The notes under the pieces: model-generated | The model's input: only the letters and a program-made list of their open reading frames with translations | Told to the model about the DNA's origin: nothing | The model's database searches: none | Program-made: the position numbers and the translations under genes | Shown here: positions 1-7,264 of the stretch, piece by piece | Layout of the letters: every line of letters begins with the position of its first letter | How positions within the stretch are numbered: position 1 is the first letter of the stretch | Assembly (NCBI GenBank): GCA_020861125.1 | Contig: JAJBSZ010000465.1 | Coordinates: forward strand, 1-12,690 | Direction of reading: 5' to 3' | Source of the DNA: Planctomycetota bacterium | GTDB taxonomy: Bacteria > Planctomycetota > SZUA-567 | DNA: 12,690 bases

Positions 1-1882
1 TTTCCCCGGCGCCGACCTCGGCGACAAAAAGGGACTCCAGACCCTTGACGGTGACGACGGTGGTGGCGGCCCGCATATCGGCCGCGCTCCGGTGCCGGTC
101 AAGATCGGTCATCAGGGCGCCGACGAAATCGTGGCTGGAGAGATCCCGATTGCGCCGCAAAAATTCCCGCAGCCGGCGTTCGGAATACTCTTCGTTGGCC
201 GGATTGACGCATTCCACCACCCCGTCGGTGTAGAGGAGCACCCGATCGCCCTTGTCCAGGGTGATCCGTTTTTCGCGGATGGAGCGCTGGAAAATCGGCC
301 CGCCGTCGAACCCGAGGGCGATGCCGCCTGGATTCAGCTGCTCCACCGAACCGTCGCAGCGGGCGATAAGGAGCGGCGTGTGGCCGGCCGAAGCACAGAG
401 CAGGGTGTTGTTGAGGGGGTCGAGAATCACGTAGTAGGCGGTGACAAACATCCCTTTGGGGATGTCCACCGACAGGATGGCGTTGGTCCGGGTCAGGGTC
501 TCGGCGGCGGACAGGCTGCCCGGCGCCACGAAGCGCAGGATCGCCCGGGTGGTGGACATCACCAGCGCCGCCGGGATGGATTTGCCGGAGGCGTCCGCCA
601 CCACGATGCCCATGTGCTGGCTATCCACCGGCAGGAAATCGAAATAGTCGCCGCCGATCTCCTTGGCCGGCCGGTAGGCGGTGTGGATATCCAGCCCCCG
701 CACCCGGGGCGTTTGCAGCGGCAGGAGATTATTCTGGATGCTCCGGGCGATGGCGAGGTCGCTTTCCAGCCGGTTGTTTTCCTTTTCGTTGGTGCGGGCC
801 ACCCGCAGTCGTTCGGCCATGGAGTCGAAGGCCTGGGCCAATTGCCCCAGTTCGCCGCCTTCGGTGATTCCGGAACGCCGGGTGTAGTCCCCCTCGGCCA
901 TGGCCTGCATGTCGGCGGCGAGTTTGCGGATGGTGCCGGTGACCCGCCGGGCCGCGTACCAACAAATCACGGTCATGCACAGGGCGAGGATGGCGGCCAG
1001 CACCAGGGAACGGGCCAGAAAGGCGTTCCGTTCCGCCAGCAGATGGGCGGTGCGGACCACCACCACGACCGAGCCCATGTACTGCCGGGGGGTGCCGGAG
1101 GTATACAGCCGGGCCACACCCCGCACCAGCGGCTCCGGTTCCGCGTCGGCCAGATAGTCGATATGGACGCGGATGTCGCCGGCTTCGGTAAACGCGGGCG
1201 AGACGGGCGCGGCCCGGAGGATGGCGGGATCGAAGGTGGCATTGGCGTTGTGGCCCAGGGCATAGACGGAACGGTCGGCGTTCAGGAGGTAGACCGCCAC
1301 TATCTCCAACCCGCCGATGGGCGAATTGATCCACTGGGTCATGGTGGAAAGGATGGTCCGTTCCGCCGCCTTTTCCAGCACGGCAGCGGGAGCGTATTCC
1401 TCGGGATCGAAACCGGTCTCTGCCGCCCAGATCTCAGGACTCACGAACCCTTCCGTCACCAGCCAGTGGGCGCCGCTCTGCCATTCCTGGGATGTGTTGT
1501 AGCCCGGGTTTTCCGCCAGAAACCGGTCCCGGTGCAGGATCAACAGCCGGCCAAACATGCCGGTGACGAAGGTGGTGTTGGCGGTATCGGCCTCGAGTTC
1601 CCGGAGCTGCAGGTTGTACATCCGGGTGCGGATAACCAGCAGCACCACGAACAATCCCGCCAACATCGACACCAGGATCGGGACGGTCAGCTTCATGGCC
1701 AGGCCGCCCCGGGACGGGGTCGTGTGCAGGCGGATGGAGTTGCCGGCGCCGTGGTAGGACTCGGCGCTGCGGCGTCGTTCCGGGAAGGCGTCCGCGTCCT
1801 GAGCTCGGCCCGCGACCCGGAAGTGGGTGCTCTCCGCGGCGGCATCCAGGGAACCGCCCGGGTGGTTGTCGTCCTTCATCAT
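1..1882 (-). CDS. Membrane-anchored sensor PP2C-type (SpoIIE/RsbU-like) protein phosphatase with HAMP domain, C-terminus cut by window edge
   Basis: I translated this frame by hand: 627 codons are open from ATG 1882 to the window edge. Visible order: hydrophilic N-terminus (1-60), TM1 about 64-85, extracytoplasmic sensor region about 86-287, TM2 about 288-308, HAMP about 309-362 (AEGDYTRRSG, ELGQLAQAFDSMAERL), short coiled coil, then a PP2C/SpoIIE domain about 398-614. Phosphatase motifs are GGDYFDF (D412), VVADASGKSIPAAL (D430), SAGHTPLL and LLYTDGVVE (D553). The family usually dephosphorylates an anti-sigma-factor antagonist (RsbV/SpoIIAA type) in response to an external signal; the partner is not in this window. 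Oddity: the usual final DDxT metal-site motif reads AATT (605-608). The protein continues past the usual end of the domain. A TAG lies in frame 14 codons upstream, so ATG 1882 (or the adjacent ATG 1879) is the first ATG available. The ribosome binding site is weak. Domain call confident; activity uncertain. Confidence 0.9.
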   Translation of the reverse strand, partial: MMKDDNHPGGSLDAAAESTHFRVAGRAQDADAFPERRRSAESYHGAGNSIRLHTTPSRGGLAMKLTVPILVSMLAGLFVVLLVIRTRMYNLQLRELEADTANTTFVTGMFGRLLILHRDRFLAENPGYNTSQEWQSGAHWLVTEGFVSPEIWAAETGFDPEEYAPAAVLEKAAERTILSTMTQWINSPIGGLEIVAVYLLNADRSVYALGHNANATFDPAILRAAPVSPAFTEAGDIRVHIDYLADAEPEPLVRGVARLYTSGTPRQYMGSVVVVVRTAHLLAERNAFLARSLVLAAILALCMTVICWYAARRVTGTIRKLAADMQAMAEGDYTRRSGITEGGELGQLAQAFDSMAERLRVARTNEKENNRLESDLAIARSIQNNLLPLQTPRVRGLDIHTAYRPAKEIGGDYFDFLPVDSQHMGIVVADASGKSIPAALVMSTTRAILRFVAPGSLSAAETLTRTNAILSVDIPKGMFVTAYYVILDPLNNTLLCASAGHTPLLIARCDGSVEQLNPGGIALGFDGGPIFQRSIREKRITLDKGDRVLLYTDGVVECVNPANEEYSERRLREFLRRNRDLSSHDFVGALMTDLDRHRSAADMRAATTVVTVKGLESLFVAEVGAGE

Positions 1883-2179
1883 GCCAAGCCGTACGCCTTT
1901 TGGGTGACTGGAAGCTGGTTCCTACCTCCGTCCCGACGGCGTCGACTCAAGGGACGCCAACGGGTGTTAAGCAACCGCCATCGCCTTGTGGTCACCCCGT
2001 CTATCGCCGCTTTCCTCGTCGAGAACGACGATGCGAGTCCTCTTTCACTGCCAGAGCGCGCCGGAGACATGGGACAGGAGGATGAGGCGGTGCAACCGAA
2101 TTTCCTTCCGGCGCAAATACCGGCGGCTTTTCTTCCGGTTTTTTTTGAAAACGGATGCGGCAGTGCCTGCACATCCTGC
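1883..2179. other. Intergenic region between rimO and the phosphatase gene
   Basis: About 300 bp upstream of the phosphatase. I found no convincing sigma70 or sigma54 promoter and no RNA gene. A 104-codon minus-strand frame crosses it and ends with TGA overlapping the phosphatase ATG (ATGA). Its Arg/Ser-rich product has no recognisable motif and it begins inside the rimO terminator, so I do not call it a gene. The phosphatase promoter probably lies here, unseen. Confidence 0.5.
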
Positions 2180-2217
2180 AAAAAATCGGGCACGGATGCT
2201 CATTTGGCCCGTTTTTT
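2180..2217 (-). terminator. rimO intrinsic terminator overlapping the rimO stop codon
   Basis: On the plus strand, six A (2180-2185), T, CGGGC (2187-2191), a 15-nt loop, GCCCG (2207-2211) and six T (2212-2217). Read on the minus strand this is a GC stem followed by A and six T, a Rho-independent terminator. The A/T tracts are symmetrical, so it could act in both directions. The rimO stop (2202-2200) lies in the loop. Confidence 0.75.
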
Positions 2218-3564
2218 CCGGCGGTGGCCGGAGGTGGCGCCCGCAGCCGTCAAATCATATCCCTCACGGCCGATAATGCAAGCCTGTAGGATCCGGCCGG
2301 GCCGGGTTTTCCTATCCTGCAGGTAGATCCGGCCGTCGGCATCCGGCGCCTCGTGGCGGCTCCGCGCCACCACCCAATCCCGGTCCAGCCGGGAGTCCAC
2401 CACCACCGTCTCCGTCCCGCCGACCCGGGCGTCCAGCCAGGCAAAGGCATGCCGGCGCTGGGCCTCCAGAATGGCGGCTCGCCGCCGGGCCGCTTCCGCC
2501 GCCGGCACCCCATCGGGGAAGCCGAAGGCGGCCGTCCCTTCTTCCGGCGAATAGGCGAAGGCGCCAAGATGCTGGCACCGGCCCGCCGCCACCCAGTCCA
2601 GGAGCTCGGTAAACTCCTCCTCGGTCTCCCCGGGAAAGCCGGTGAGGATGGTGGTGCGTAGGGTCAGTCCCTGCAAGCGGTCGAGGATTTCCTCCACCCG
2701 CTCCCGGCCGTAGCCCCGGCCCATCCGCCGCAGCACGCCCTCGCTGATATGCTGGATCGGCAGATCGAGATAGCCGCAGAGCCGTTCTTCCTGCCGCAGC
2801 AGGTCCATGACCCGATCTTCGAGATGGGCGGGATGGGCGTAGAGCAGGCGGAGCCTCGGCACCGAAACCGCTTGGAGCAGGTTTTCCAGGAGGGTGGCCA
2901 GGGACAGCCCCGGTTGCCGGCGGTCCGCTGCGTAGGCGGTGGTGTCTTGGCCGATTATCACCAGTTCCCGCGCTCCCTGTTCCTCCAAAAGCCTGGCCTC
3001 GTCCACGATCGCCTCGGGCGAACGGCTGCGCAGGCCGCCGCGGATAAGCGGAATGGCGCAATAATGACAGCGGTTGTCGCAGCCGTCGGACAGCCGGAGA
3101 TAGGCGAAGGAGGGCAGGGTGGAGACGAGTCGCGCCCCCTCGCGGAGGATCGGCGGGGCGGGCGGCGCGACGGCGGCCGGGTCGTCCGGCCGGTGCGGGT
3201 CGCCCGACTCCTCCAGCCGGCGGAGGGCGTCACGCAGGGACGACGGCGTCCCCAACCCCCAGGCCGCATCGAGATCGGGAAACTCGCGGCGCAACGCCTC
3301 GGGCGAGCGTTCGGCCCAGCAACCCGTCGCCACCACCCGGACCCGGCCGCCGGACTGGCGCTTCAATGCCAGATATTCCCCGATCACCTCCCGCGCTTCC
3401 TGCCGCGCTTCCTCGATAAAGCCGCAGGTGTTGATGATGATTACGTCGGCATCGCCGGGGTCGACGGCGAGATGGAACTCGTCATCCAGGGTCTCGCCCA
3501 GCATGGTTTCGGCGTCAACGAGATTTTTCGCGCAGCCGAGGCTGGCTAAAAACAGTTTGGGCAT
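2200..3564 (-). CDS. rimO: Ribosomal protein S12 methylthiotransferase RimO
   Basis: 454 residues, close to the usual RimO length (about 440). RimO is a radical-SAM enzyme that adds a methylthio group to the conserved aspartate of ribosomal protein S12. The UPF0004 (MTTase) domain has its three cluster cysteines in SLGCAKNLVDAE (C11), NTCGFIEEAR (C47) and ATGCWAER (C82). The radical-SAM motif is SDGCDNRCHYCAIPLIRG (C162, C166, C169). A TRAM domain lies near the C-terminus (about 380-430), followed by a basic tail. SLGCAKNLVD and NTCGFIEEA point to RimO rather than the tRNA enzymes MiaB/MtaB. Start: the frame is open to 3708, but ATG 3564 fits the family N-terminus (MPKLFLASLGC) and has a G-rich ribosome binding site (3571-3576) 6 nt upstream. 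It is divergent from the XRE gene. The tail HRRKKRAK is partly dictated by the overlapping terminator. Confidence 0.96.
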   Translation of the reverse strand: MPKLFLASLGCAKNLVDAETMLGETLDDEFHLAVDPGDADVIIINTCGFIEEARQEAREVIGEYLALKRQSGGRVRVVATGCWAERSPEALRREFPDLDAAWGLGTPSSLRDALRRLEESGDPHRPDDPAAVAPPAPPILREGARLVSTLPSFAYLRLSDGCDNRCHYCAIPLIRGGLRSRSPEAIVDEARLLEEQGARELVIIGQDTTAYAADRRQPGLSLATLLENLLQAVSVPRLRLLYAHPAHLEDRVMDLLRQEERLCGYLDLPIQHISEGVLRRMGRGYGRERVEEILDRLQGLTLRTTILTGFPGETEEEFTELLDWVAAGRCQHLGAFAYSPEEGTAAFGFPDGVPAAEAARRRAAILEAQRRHAFAWLDARVGGTETVVVDSRLDRDWVVARSRHEAPDADGRIYLQDRKTRPGRILQACIIGREGYDLTAAGATSGHRRKKRAK

Positions 3565-3722
3565 ACAGTTCCCCCCACCAGTAATAAGGTCCAGAACAAC
3601 CGCCACCCATGGTACGGGGCCGGCCTGTTTTCCACAAGAGCTGGAATTGCCCCACCGACGGGTCTCCGTCTCCTGTCGGACTTCCACCCTGACTCCGACT
3701 TCTTCCATACAAATTTTGCAAA

Positions 3723-3751
3723 AAATTATGTCGTTTACTCGTTGAAATCAA
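3723..3751 (-). promoter_or_regulatory. Predicted sigma70-like promoter for rimO
   Basis: On the minus strand, TTGATT (3751-3746), a 17-bp spacer, then TAATTT (3728-3723). This predicts a transcript start near 3716 and a leader of about 150 nt before rimO. It sits in an AT-rich island in otherwise GC-rich DNA. The -35 box overlaps that of the opposite promoter. Confidence 0.55.
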
Positions 3752-3769
3752 TTGTATACTGCATAATAT
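3742..3769 (+). promoter_or_regulatory. Predicted sigma70-like promoter for the XRE regulator gene
   Basis: TTGAAA (3742-3747), a 16-bp spacer, then TAATAT (3764-3769). This predicts a start near 3776 and a leader of about 170 nt before ATG 3950. The spacer holds two small palindromes, CAATTG (3749-3754) and GTATAC (3754-3759), which could be part of an operator; this is inference. The -35 boxes of this promoter and the rimO promoter share 3746-3747. Confidence 0.6.
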
Positions 3770-3949
3770 CAGGCGCGTTACCACACCGGGAATTTCGTGT
3801 TCGACAAGGAGAGCTCCCACACCGATAGCATTGACCCGATGCTCACTGATCTCTCACAATCCTCGGGACATGCGGGCGGCATGTCCGACACAGCGGGCCC
3901 GAAACCGGCAAGCCGGAAATGGTGCTGTACACCGGAGGCGGAGGTCACC

Positions 3950-4777
3950 ATGAACAGATTCGATATCGGCAGGCGGATTGAGACATACCGCGACAAGCTC
4001 AAGATGTCCACCCAGGAACTGGCGGAACGGATCGGCCGGAGCCAGGCCACCATCAGCCGGATTGAAAACGGCAAGCAGGGGCTGACCTTCGAACTGCTTT
4101 CCCGCATCGCCTCGGAACTTCGCGTCCATCCCTTCGCCCTGTTGTCCGACGAGCCGCTGCGGTATTCCGTCCTCCTGCCGCCGGCGGGGTCGACCCAGGA
4201 CGGGAAGCGCCGCAACCTCCTGGCCAACGCTCTTCAGATCGGCCGCAGCAAACGGAAGCTCACCATCGACGAGGCGGCTGCCATTCTGGAGATCTCCTCG
4301 GCCGAGCTGGAATCCATCGAACTGGCCCTGAGCACGCCGGAACCCAGCCTACTGGAACAGATGAGCGTTCTCTACGGCTTGCCGGCCCGGGAGATGCGGG
4401 TCCTCCGTCAGTTCGGCGAAGAAGCGCCGGAGATCGCCGGCGGGCTGGCGCGGCTGCAGCACGTCCTCACCCGGATCCATGCCGTCGCCCGCGACGTGGC
4501 CGCCGGCGAGGAGCGGCGGGCGCTGGAACGCATCCGCGAGCTCCTGGCCGCGGCGGAGACGGAAAGCCCGCTGCCGTCGGACGCCTCCTCGAAGGAGGTC
4601 GGGCTGTTCCTCAACCGCCTGTCCCTGCATCTGGTGAACGCCATGCGGGACGAGGACTTCCGCGGCAAGATGTTCCAGATGGCCGGCCTTGATAAGAGCA
4701 ACCCGGCTCCTCCGCCCAACCCGGCGGACGAACCCGCACGGGGAGCGGAGGTCCACCTGAAATCCCGGCCGGAGTAA
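3950..4777 (+). CDS. XRE-family transcriptional regulator with two helix-turn-helix-like segments
   Basis: 275 residues. The N-terminal Cro/C1-type HTH spans about residues 6-62: RIETYRDKLKMSTQELAERI, then the recognition segment SQATISRIENGKQG, then LLSRIASELRVHPFALL. A second, more degenerate HTH-like segment (about 88-149) has LTIDEAAAILEISSAELESIE followed by a regulator-like tail (MSVLYGLPAREMRVL). The C-terminal part is helical (LARLQHVLTRIHAVARDVAA; VGLFLNRLSLHLVNAM) and ends in a Pro-rich tail. I see no ligand-binding or peptidase domain. Start: the frame is open up to GTG 3797, but ATG 3950 has GGAGG (3940-3944) 5 nt upstream and begins right at the HTH. The gene lies between a divergent promoter pair and a terminator, so it is monocistronic. 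It may autoregulate or control the rnf operon downstream; that is inferred from position only. Confidence 0.85.
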   Translation: MNRFDIGRRIETYRDKLKMSTQELAERIGRSQATISRIENGKQGLTFELLSRIASELRVHPFALLSDEPLRYSVLLPPAGSTQDGKRRNLLANALQIGRSKRKLTIDEAAAILEISSAELESIELALSTPEPSLLEQMSVLYGLPAREMRVLRQFGEEAPEIAGGLARLQHVLTRIHAVARDVAAGEERRALERIRELLAAAETESPLPSDASSKEVGLFLNRLSLHLVNAMRDEDFRGKMFQMAGLDKSNPAPPPNPADEPARGAEVHLKSRPE

Positions 4778-4811
4778 CTTTCCGTTTGATTTTTTGCGGC
4801 GCATGAATTAC

Positions 4812-4851
4812 AAAAAAGCGTAGCCGGGGATCGCCCGGAGACGCTTTTTTT
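4812..4851 (+). terminator. Intrinsic terminator after the XRE gene
   Basis: AAAAAAGCGT (4812-4821) pairs perfectly with ACGCTTTTTT (4841-4850), with an inner CCGGG/CCCGG stem (4824-4828/4834-4838) and a T run. It isolates the XRE gene from the rnf operon. The A and T tracts make it look bidirectional. Confidence 0.9.
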
Positions 4852-4967
4852 GTCACGACGCCCACAGCGCGACAGCGACGGGCAATCGCGGTTTATTGAT
4901 CAAAAAAATCCCTAATTTCTACCGAAGGTGCCCGAGCGCCCGCAGCGCGCGACAGAGGATGTCTATT

Positions 4968-5603
4968 ATGAATTTGCGACGGCAGTTTTTCACCGGGGTT
5001 TTCAAGGAAAACCCGGTGTTTGTGCTGGTGCTCGGCCTGTGTCCGACCCTGGCGGTCACCACCTCGGTGGAAAAGGCCATCGGCATGGGCCTGGCCTCCA
5101 CCTTTGTGCTGGTGTGTTCCAACGGCATCATCTCCCTGATCAAAAAACTGGTGCCGGACGAGGTCCGGATTCCTATCTTTATCGTGGTGATCGCCACCTT
5201 CGTCACCCTGGTGAAGCTGATCATGGCCGCCTACTTTCCCGAGCTGAAAGCGGCCCTCGGCATCTTCCTGCCGCTGATCGTGGTGAACTGCATCATCCTC
5301 GGCCGGGCCGAAGCCTTCGCCAGCAAACATGGGCCCCTCGCCTCCCTCGTCGATGGTGTCGGCATGGGCGTTGGGTTCACCGTGGCCTTGATGACCCTGG
5401 GCGTCATCCGGGAGATCCTCGGCTCCGGCAGCCTGCTGGGCATCCCCTTCGCCGAGGGGTTTCTGCCCTATACGCAAACCATCTTCATCCTCGCGCCCGG
5501 CGGCTTTCTCACCCTCGGCCTACTGATGGGCGGATTGAACTACCTCGCCATGCGCCGGCGCGATCGCCGGGCGCGGCGCGCGGTGCCGCCGCCGGCGAAA
5601 TAA
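4968..5603 (+). CDS. rnfE: Rnf complex subunit RnfE (ferredoxin:NAD+ oxidoreductase)
   Basis: 211 residues, mostly membrane helices, homologous to NqrD. RnfE pairs with RnfA in the inner membrane to hold the intramembrane [2Fe-2S] cluster on the electron path coupled to Na+ or H+ export. The expected cysteines are visible: C25 in LGLCPTLAV and C108 in VVNCIILGRAEAF. Other family marks are NPVFVLVLGLCP near the N-terminus and GVIREILGSGSLLG. Start: ATG 4968 has GAGG 9 nt upstream and gives MNLRRQFFTGVFKENP. ATG 4959 directly abuts that GAGG and is less likely; the frame extends to 4896 without support. It is the first gene of the operon, an unusual place for rnfE. No clear promoter was found in 4852-4967. 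Confidence 0.95.
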   Translation: MNLRRQFFTGVFKENPVFVLVLGLCPTLAVTTSVEKAIGMGLASTFVLVCSNGIISLIKKLVPDEVRIPIFIVVIATFVTLVKLIMAAYFPELKAALGIFLPLIVVNCIILGRAEAFASKHGPLASLVDGVGMGVGFTVALMTLGVIREILGSGSLLGIPFAEGFLPYTQTIFILAPGGFLTLGLLMGGLNYLAMRRRDRRARRAVPPPAK

Positions 5604-5650
5604 GGCGGGGCAGTGGGAGCGAGGCACGACAGTGAAAGCCAGGAGAGGCT

Positions 5651-6247
5651 ATGCAGGAATATTTTACCCTCATGTTCGGGATGATCTTCGTGCAGAATTT
5701 CGTCCTCAACCAGTTTCTGGGCATCTGCCCCTTCATCGGCGTGTCCAAGAAACGCGATTCCGCCATCGGCATGGGCATGGCGGTGATCTTCGTCATGGCC
5801 ATGGCCTGCTTCGCCACCATGTGCGTCTACAAGCTGGTGCTGATCCCCTACGGTCTCGACCAGTACCTGGATATCATCAGCTTCATCCTGATCATCGCCG
5901 CCCTGGTGCAGTTCGTCGAGATCGTCATGAAGAAGATCTCGCCCGACCTCTACCAGGCCCTGGGCATTTACCTGCCGCTGATATCCACCAACTGCGCCGT
6001 CCTCGGCTCGACCCAGATGCGGATGGTAAACTACGCCGCGCTGTCTCTTCCCGAAGCGCTGGCCAAGAACACCGCCCTGGGCATCTTCGGCGGCATCGGG
6101 TTTACCCTGGCGCTGTTTCTCATGGCCACCATCCGCGAGCGGCTGGAATTGGCGCCGGTACCTAAAGCGTTGCGGGGCATCCCCATCGCCTTCATTGCCG
6201 CCGCCGGCATGGCGTTGTCGTTCTTTGGTTTTACCGGCATCGTTTGA
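5651..6247 (+). CDS. rnfA: Rnf complex subunit RnfA
   Basis: 198 residues, six predicted membrane helices, close to RsxA/RnfA length (about 193). It is the partner of RnfE in the inner membrane; the two bind the shared [2Fe-2S] cluster. The cluster cysteines are C26 in FLGICPFIGVSKK and C115 in STNCAVLGS. Further family marks are FVQNFVLNQFLG near the start and IRERLELAPVPKALRG near the end. ATG 5651 has AGGAGAGG 2-10 nt upstream. It lies 47 nt after rnfE. It is related to NqrE, but the neighbouring RnfB shows that this is Rnf and not Nqr. Confidence 0.96.
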   Translation: MQEYFTLMFGMIFVQNFVLNQFLGICPFIGVSKKRDSAIGMGMAVIFVMAMACFATMCVYKLVLIPYGLDQYLDIISFILIIAALVQFVEIVMKKISPDLYQALGIYLPLISTNCAVLGSTQMRMVNYAALSLPEALAKNTALGIFGGIGFTLALFLMATIRERLELAPVPKALRGIPIAFIAAAGMALSFFGFTGIV

Positions 6248-6251
6248 ACCG

Positions 6252-6296
6252 CCGGCCGGCGCGCGGCGGGTCGGCTGGACCCGGGGCGCCGGCCGG
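6252..6296 (+). promoter_or_regulatory. Very stable GC-rich hairpin between rnfA and rnfB
   Basis: CCGGCCGGCGC (6252-6262) pairs perfectly with GCGCCGGCCGG (6286-6296). Inside the 23-nt loop is a second perfect stem, GGGTC (6268-6272) with GACCC (6278-6282). No T tract follows, so it is not a classic terminator. It may set relative expression or mRNA stability of rnfB. The rnfB ribosome binding site (6307-6311) starts 10 nt downstream and stays outside the stem. Confidence 0.6.
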
Positions 6297-6317
6297 ACGC
6301 ACGAAGAGAGGAACTCC

Positions 6318-7187
6318 ATGACAGCATTTGTCGCCATGGCGGCGCTGGGCGGCGTTCTGGCCCTGGTGCTGGCGGTGGCATCGCGCCGCTTCGCGGTGGA
6401 AACCAACCCGCTGGTCGCCCAGATCAACGACGCCCTGCCCGGCGTCAACTGCGGCGGCTGCGGCTACGCCGGCTGCTACAACTACGCCGAGGCCATCGCC
6501 GTCAAGGGTGCAGACCCCACCCTGTGCGCCCCGGGCGGCGTCAAGGTCGGCATGGACCTGGCGCGGATCCTCGGGGTGGAGGTGGCAGACAAGGCCCGCG
6601 CCGTCGCCCACTGCCACTGCCAGCACGAAAACGTCAAAACCGTCGCCGTTTATACCGGCATCCAGACCTGCCGCGGCGCCAGCCTCTTCGGGCTGGGCGG
6701 CGGCTGGCTCGACTGCCGCTACGGCTGCCTCGGCTACGGCGACTGCCAAGCGGCCTGCCCTTTCAACGCCATCCGCCTGGGACCGGACCGGCGGCCGGTG
6801 GTGGACGAGGAGCTGTGCACCGGCTGCAAAAAGTGCGTCGTCGCTTGTCCCCGCTACCTCATGGCCGTCGATCCGGTGGACAAGTTCGTCCACGTCCTGT
6901 GCCACAACCGCGACAAAGGCCCGTTGGCCAACAAGATCTGCACCCGGGCCTGCATTGCCTGCAAAAAGTGCGAAAAGGTCTGCCCGACCGGGGCGGTTAC
7001 CGTGCCCAACCTACTGGCCGAGATCGACTACTCCAAATGCATCAACTGCGGCAAGTGCGTGCCGGTGTGTCCGCACCAGGTGATCGTCAATCTCCGTCCG
7101 GCCCGGCAGGGAAAACAGGTCTGGCCCGAAGCCCGGGCGACCATTCCGGGCGAGACCCTTACCGAAGGCCGGAGCGACAACTATTAG
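6318..7187 (+). CDS. rnfB: Rnf complex subunit RnfB, multi-cluster iron-sulfur protein
   Basis: 289 residues, much longer than RsxB of E. coli (192) and nearer the clostridial type. RnfB takes electrons from reduced ferredoxin at the cytoplasmic face. One N-terminal membrane helix (about 3-21) is followed by the 4Fe-4S domain NCGGCGYAGCYNYAEAI with C45, C48, C53 and C70. After that come TCRGASLFGL, CRYGCLGYGDCQAACPFNAI, CTGCKKCVVACP, CIACKKCEKVCPTGA and CINCGKCVPVCPHQ: several ferredoxin-type clusters in a row. ATG 6318 has AGAGG 6 nt upstream and begins at the membrane helix; the open frame to 6195 is not used. Strong hairpins lie on both sides, unlike the other spacers of the operon. The Cys-rich chain makes RnfB identity, and hence Rnf rather than Nqr, secure. 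Confidence 0.96.
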   Translation: MTAFVAMAALGGVLALVLAVASRRFAVETNPLVAQINDALPGVNCGGCGYAGCYNYAEAIAVKGADPTLCAPGGVKVGMDLARILGVEVADKARAVAHCHCQHENVKTVAVYTGIQTCRGASLFGLGGGWLDCRYGCLGYGDCQAACPFNAIRLGPDRRPVVDEELCTGCKKCVVACPRYLMAVDPVDKFVHVLCHNRDKGPLANKICTRACIACKKCEKVCPTGAVTVPNLLAEIDYSKCINCGKCVPVCPHQVIVNLRPARQGKQVWPEARATIPGETLTEGRSDNY

Positions 7188-7194
7188 GCGGGCA

Positions 7195-7217
7195 GCCCGC
7201 CGGGAAACCCGGCGGGC
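7195..7217 (+). promoter_or_regulatory. GC-rich hairpin between rnfB and rnfC
   Basis: GCCCGCCGGG (7195-7204), loop AAA, CCCGGCGGGC (7208-7217): a perfect 10-bp stem starting 7 nt after the rnfB stop. It is followed by the 12-bp palindrome GCGCGGCCGCGC (7231-7242). There is no T tract. It is a likely RNA stability or processing element; the function is inference. Confidence 0.6.
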
Positions 7218-7264
7218 GACCGATGTGCCCGCGCGGCCGCGCGGCCACGCAAGGAGCGTAGCGC

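Noticed and set aside
1930..1965. Sigma54-like promoter (TTGGC followed by TTGAG on the minus strand)
   Set aside because: The spacing between the GG and GC elements is wrong and the -12 element does not match.
1879..2193. 104-codon minus-strand frame overlapping the phosphatase start by ATGA
   Set aside because: It starts inside the rimO terminator, has no ribosome binding site, and has Arg/Ser-rich low-information sequence.
92..2326. 744-codon plus-strand open frame
   Set aside because: It is antisense to the phosphatase gene, its product is Gly/His/Gln/Arg-rich without domains, and the minus strand carries clear HAMP and PP2C motifs. It reflects high GC content.
4885..4920. Promoter for the rnf operon at the AT-rich stretch with TAATTT and the palindrome TTGATCAA
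   Set aside because: TTGATC is only 11 bp from TAATTT and no usable -35 lies at 16-18 bp. TTGATCAA does not extend to a full FNR-type site.
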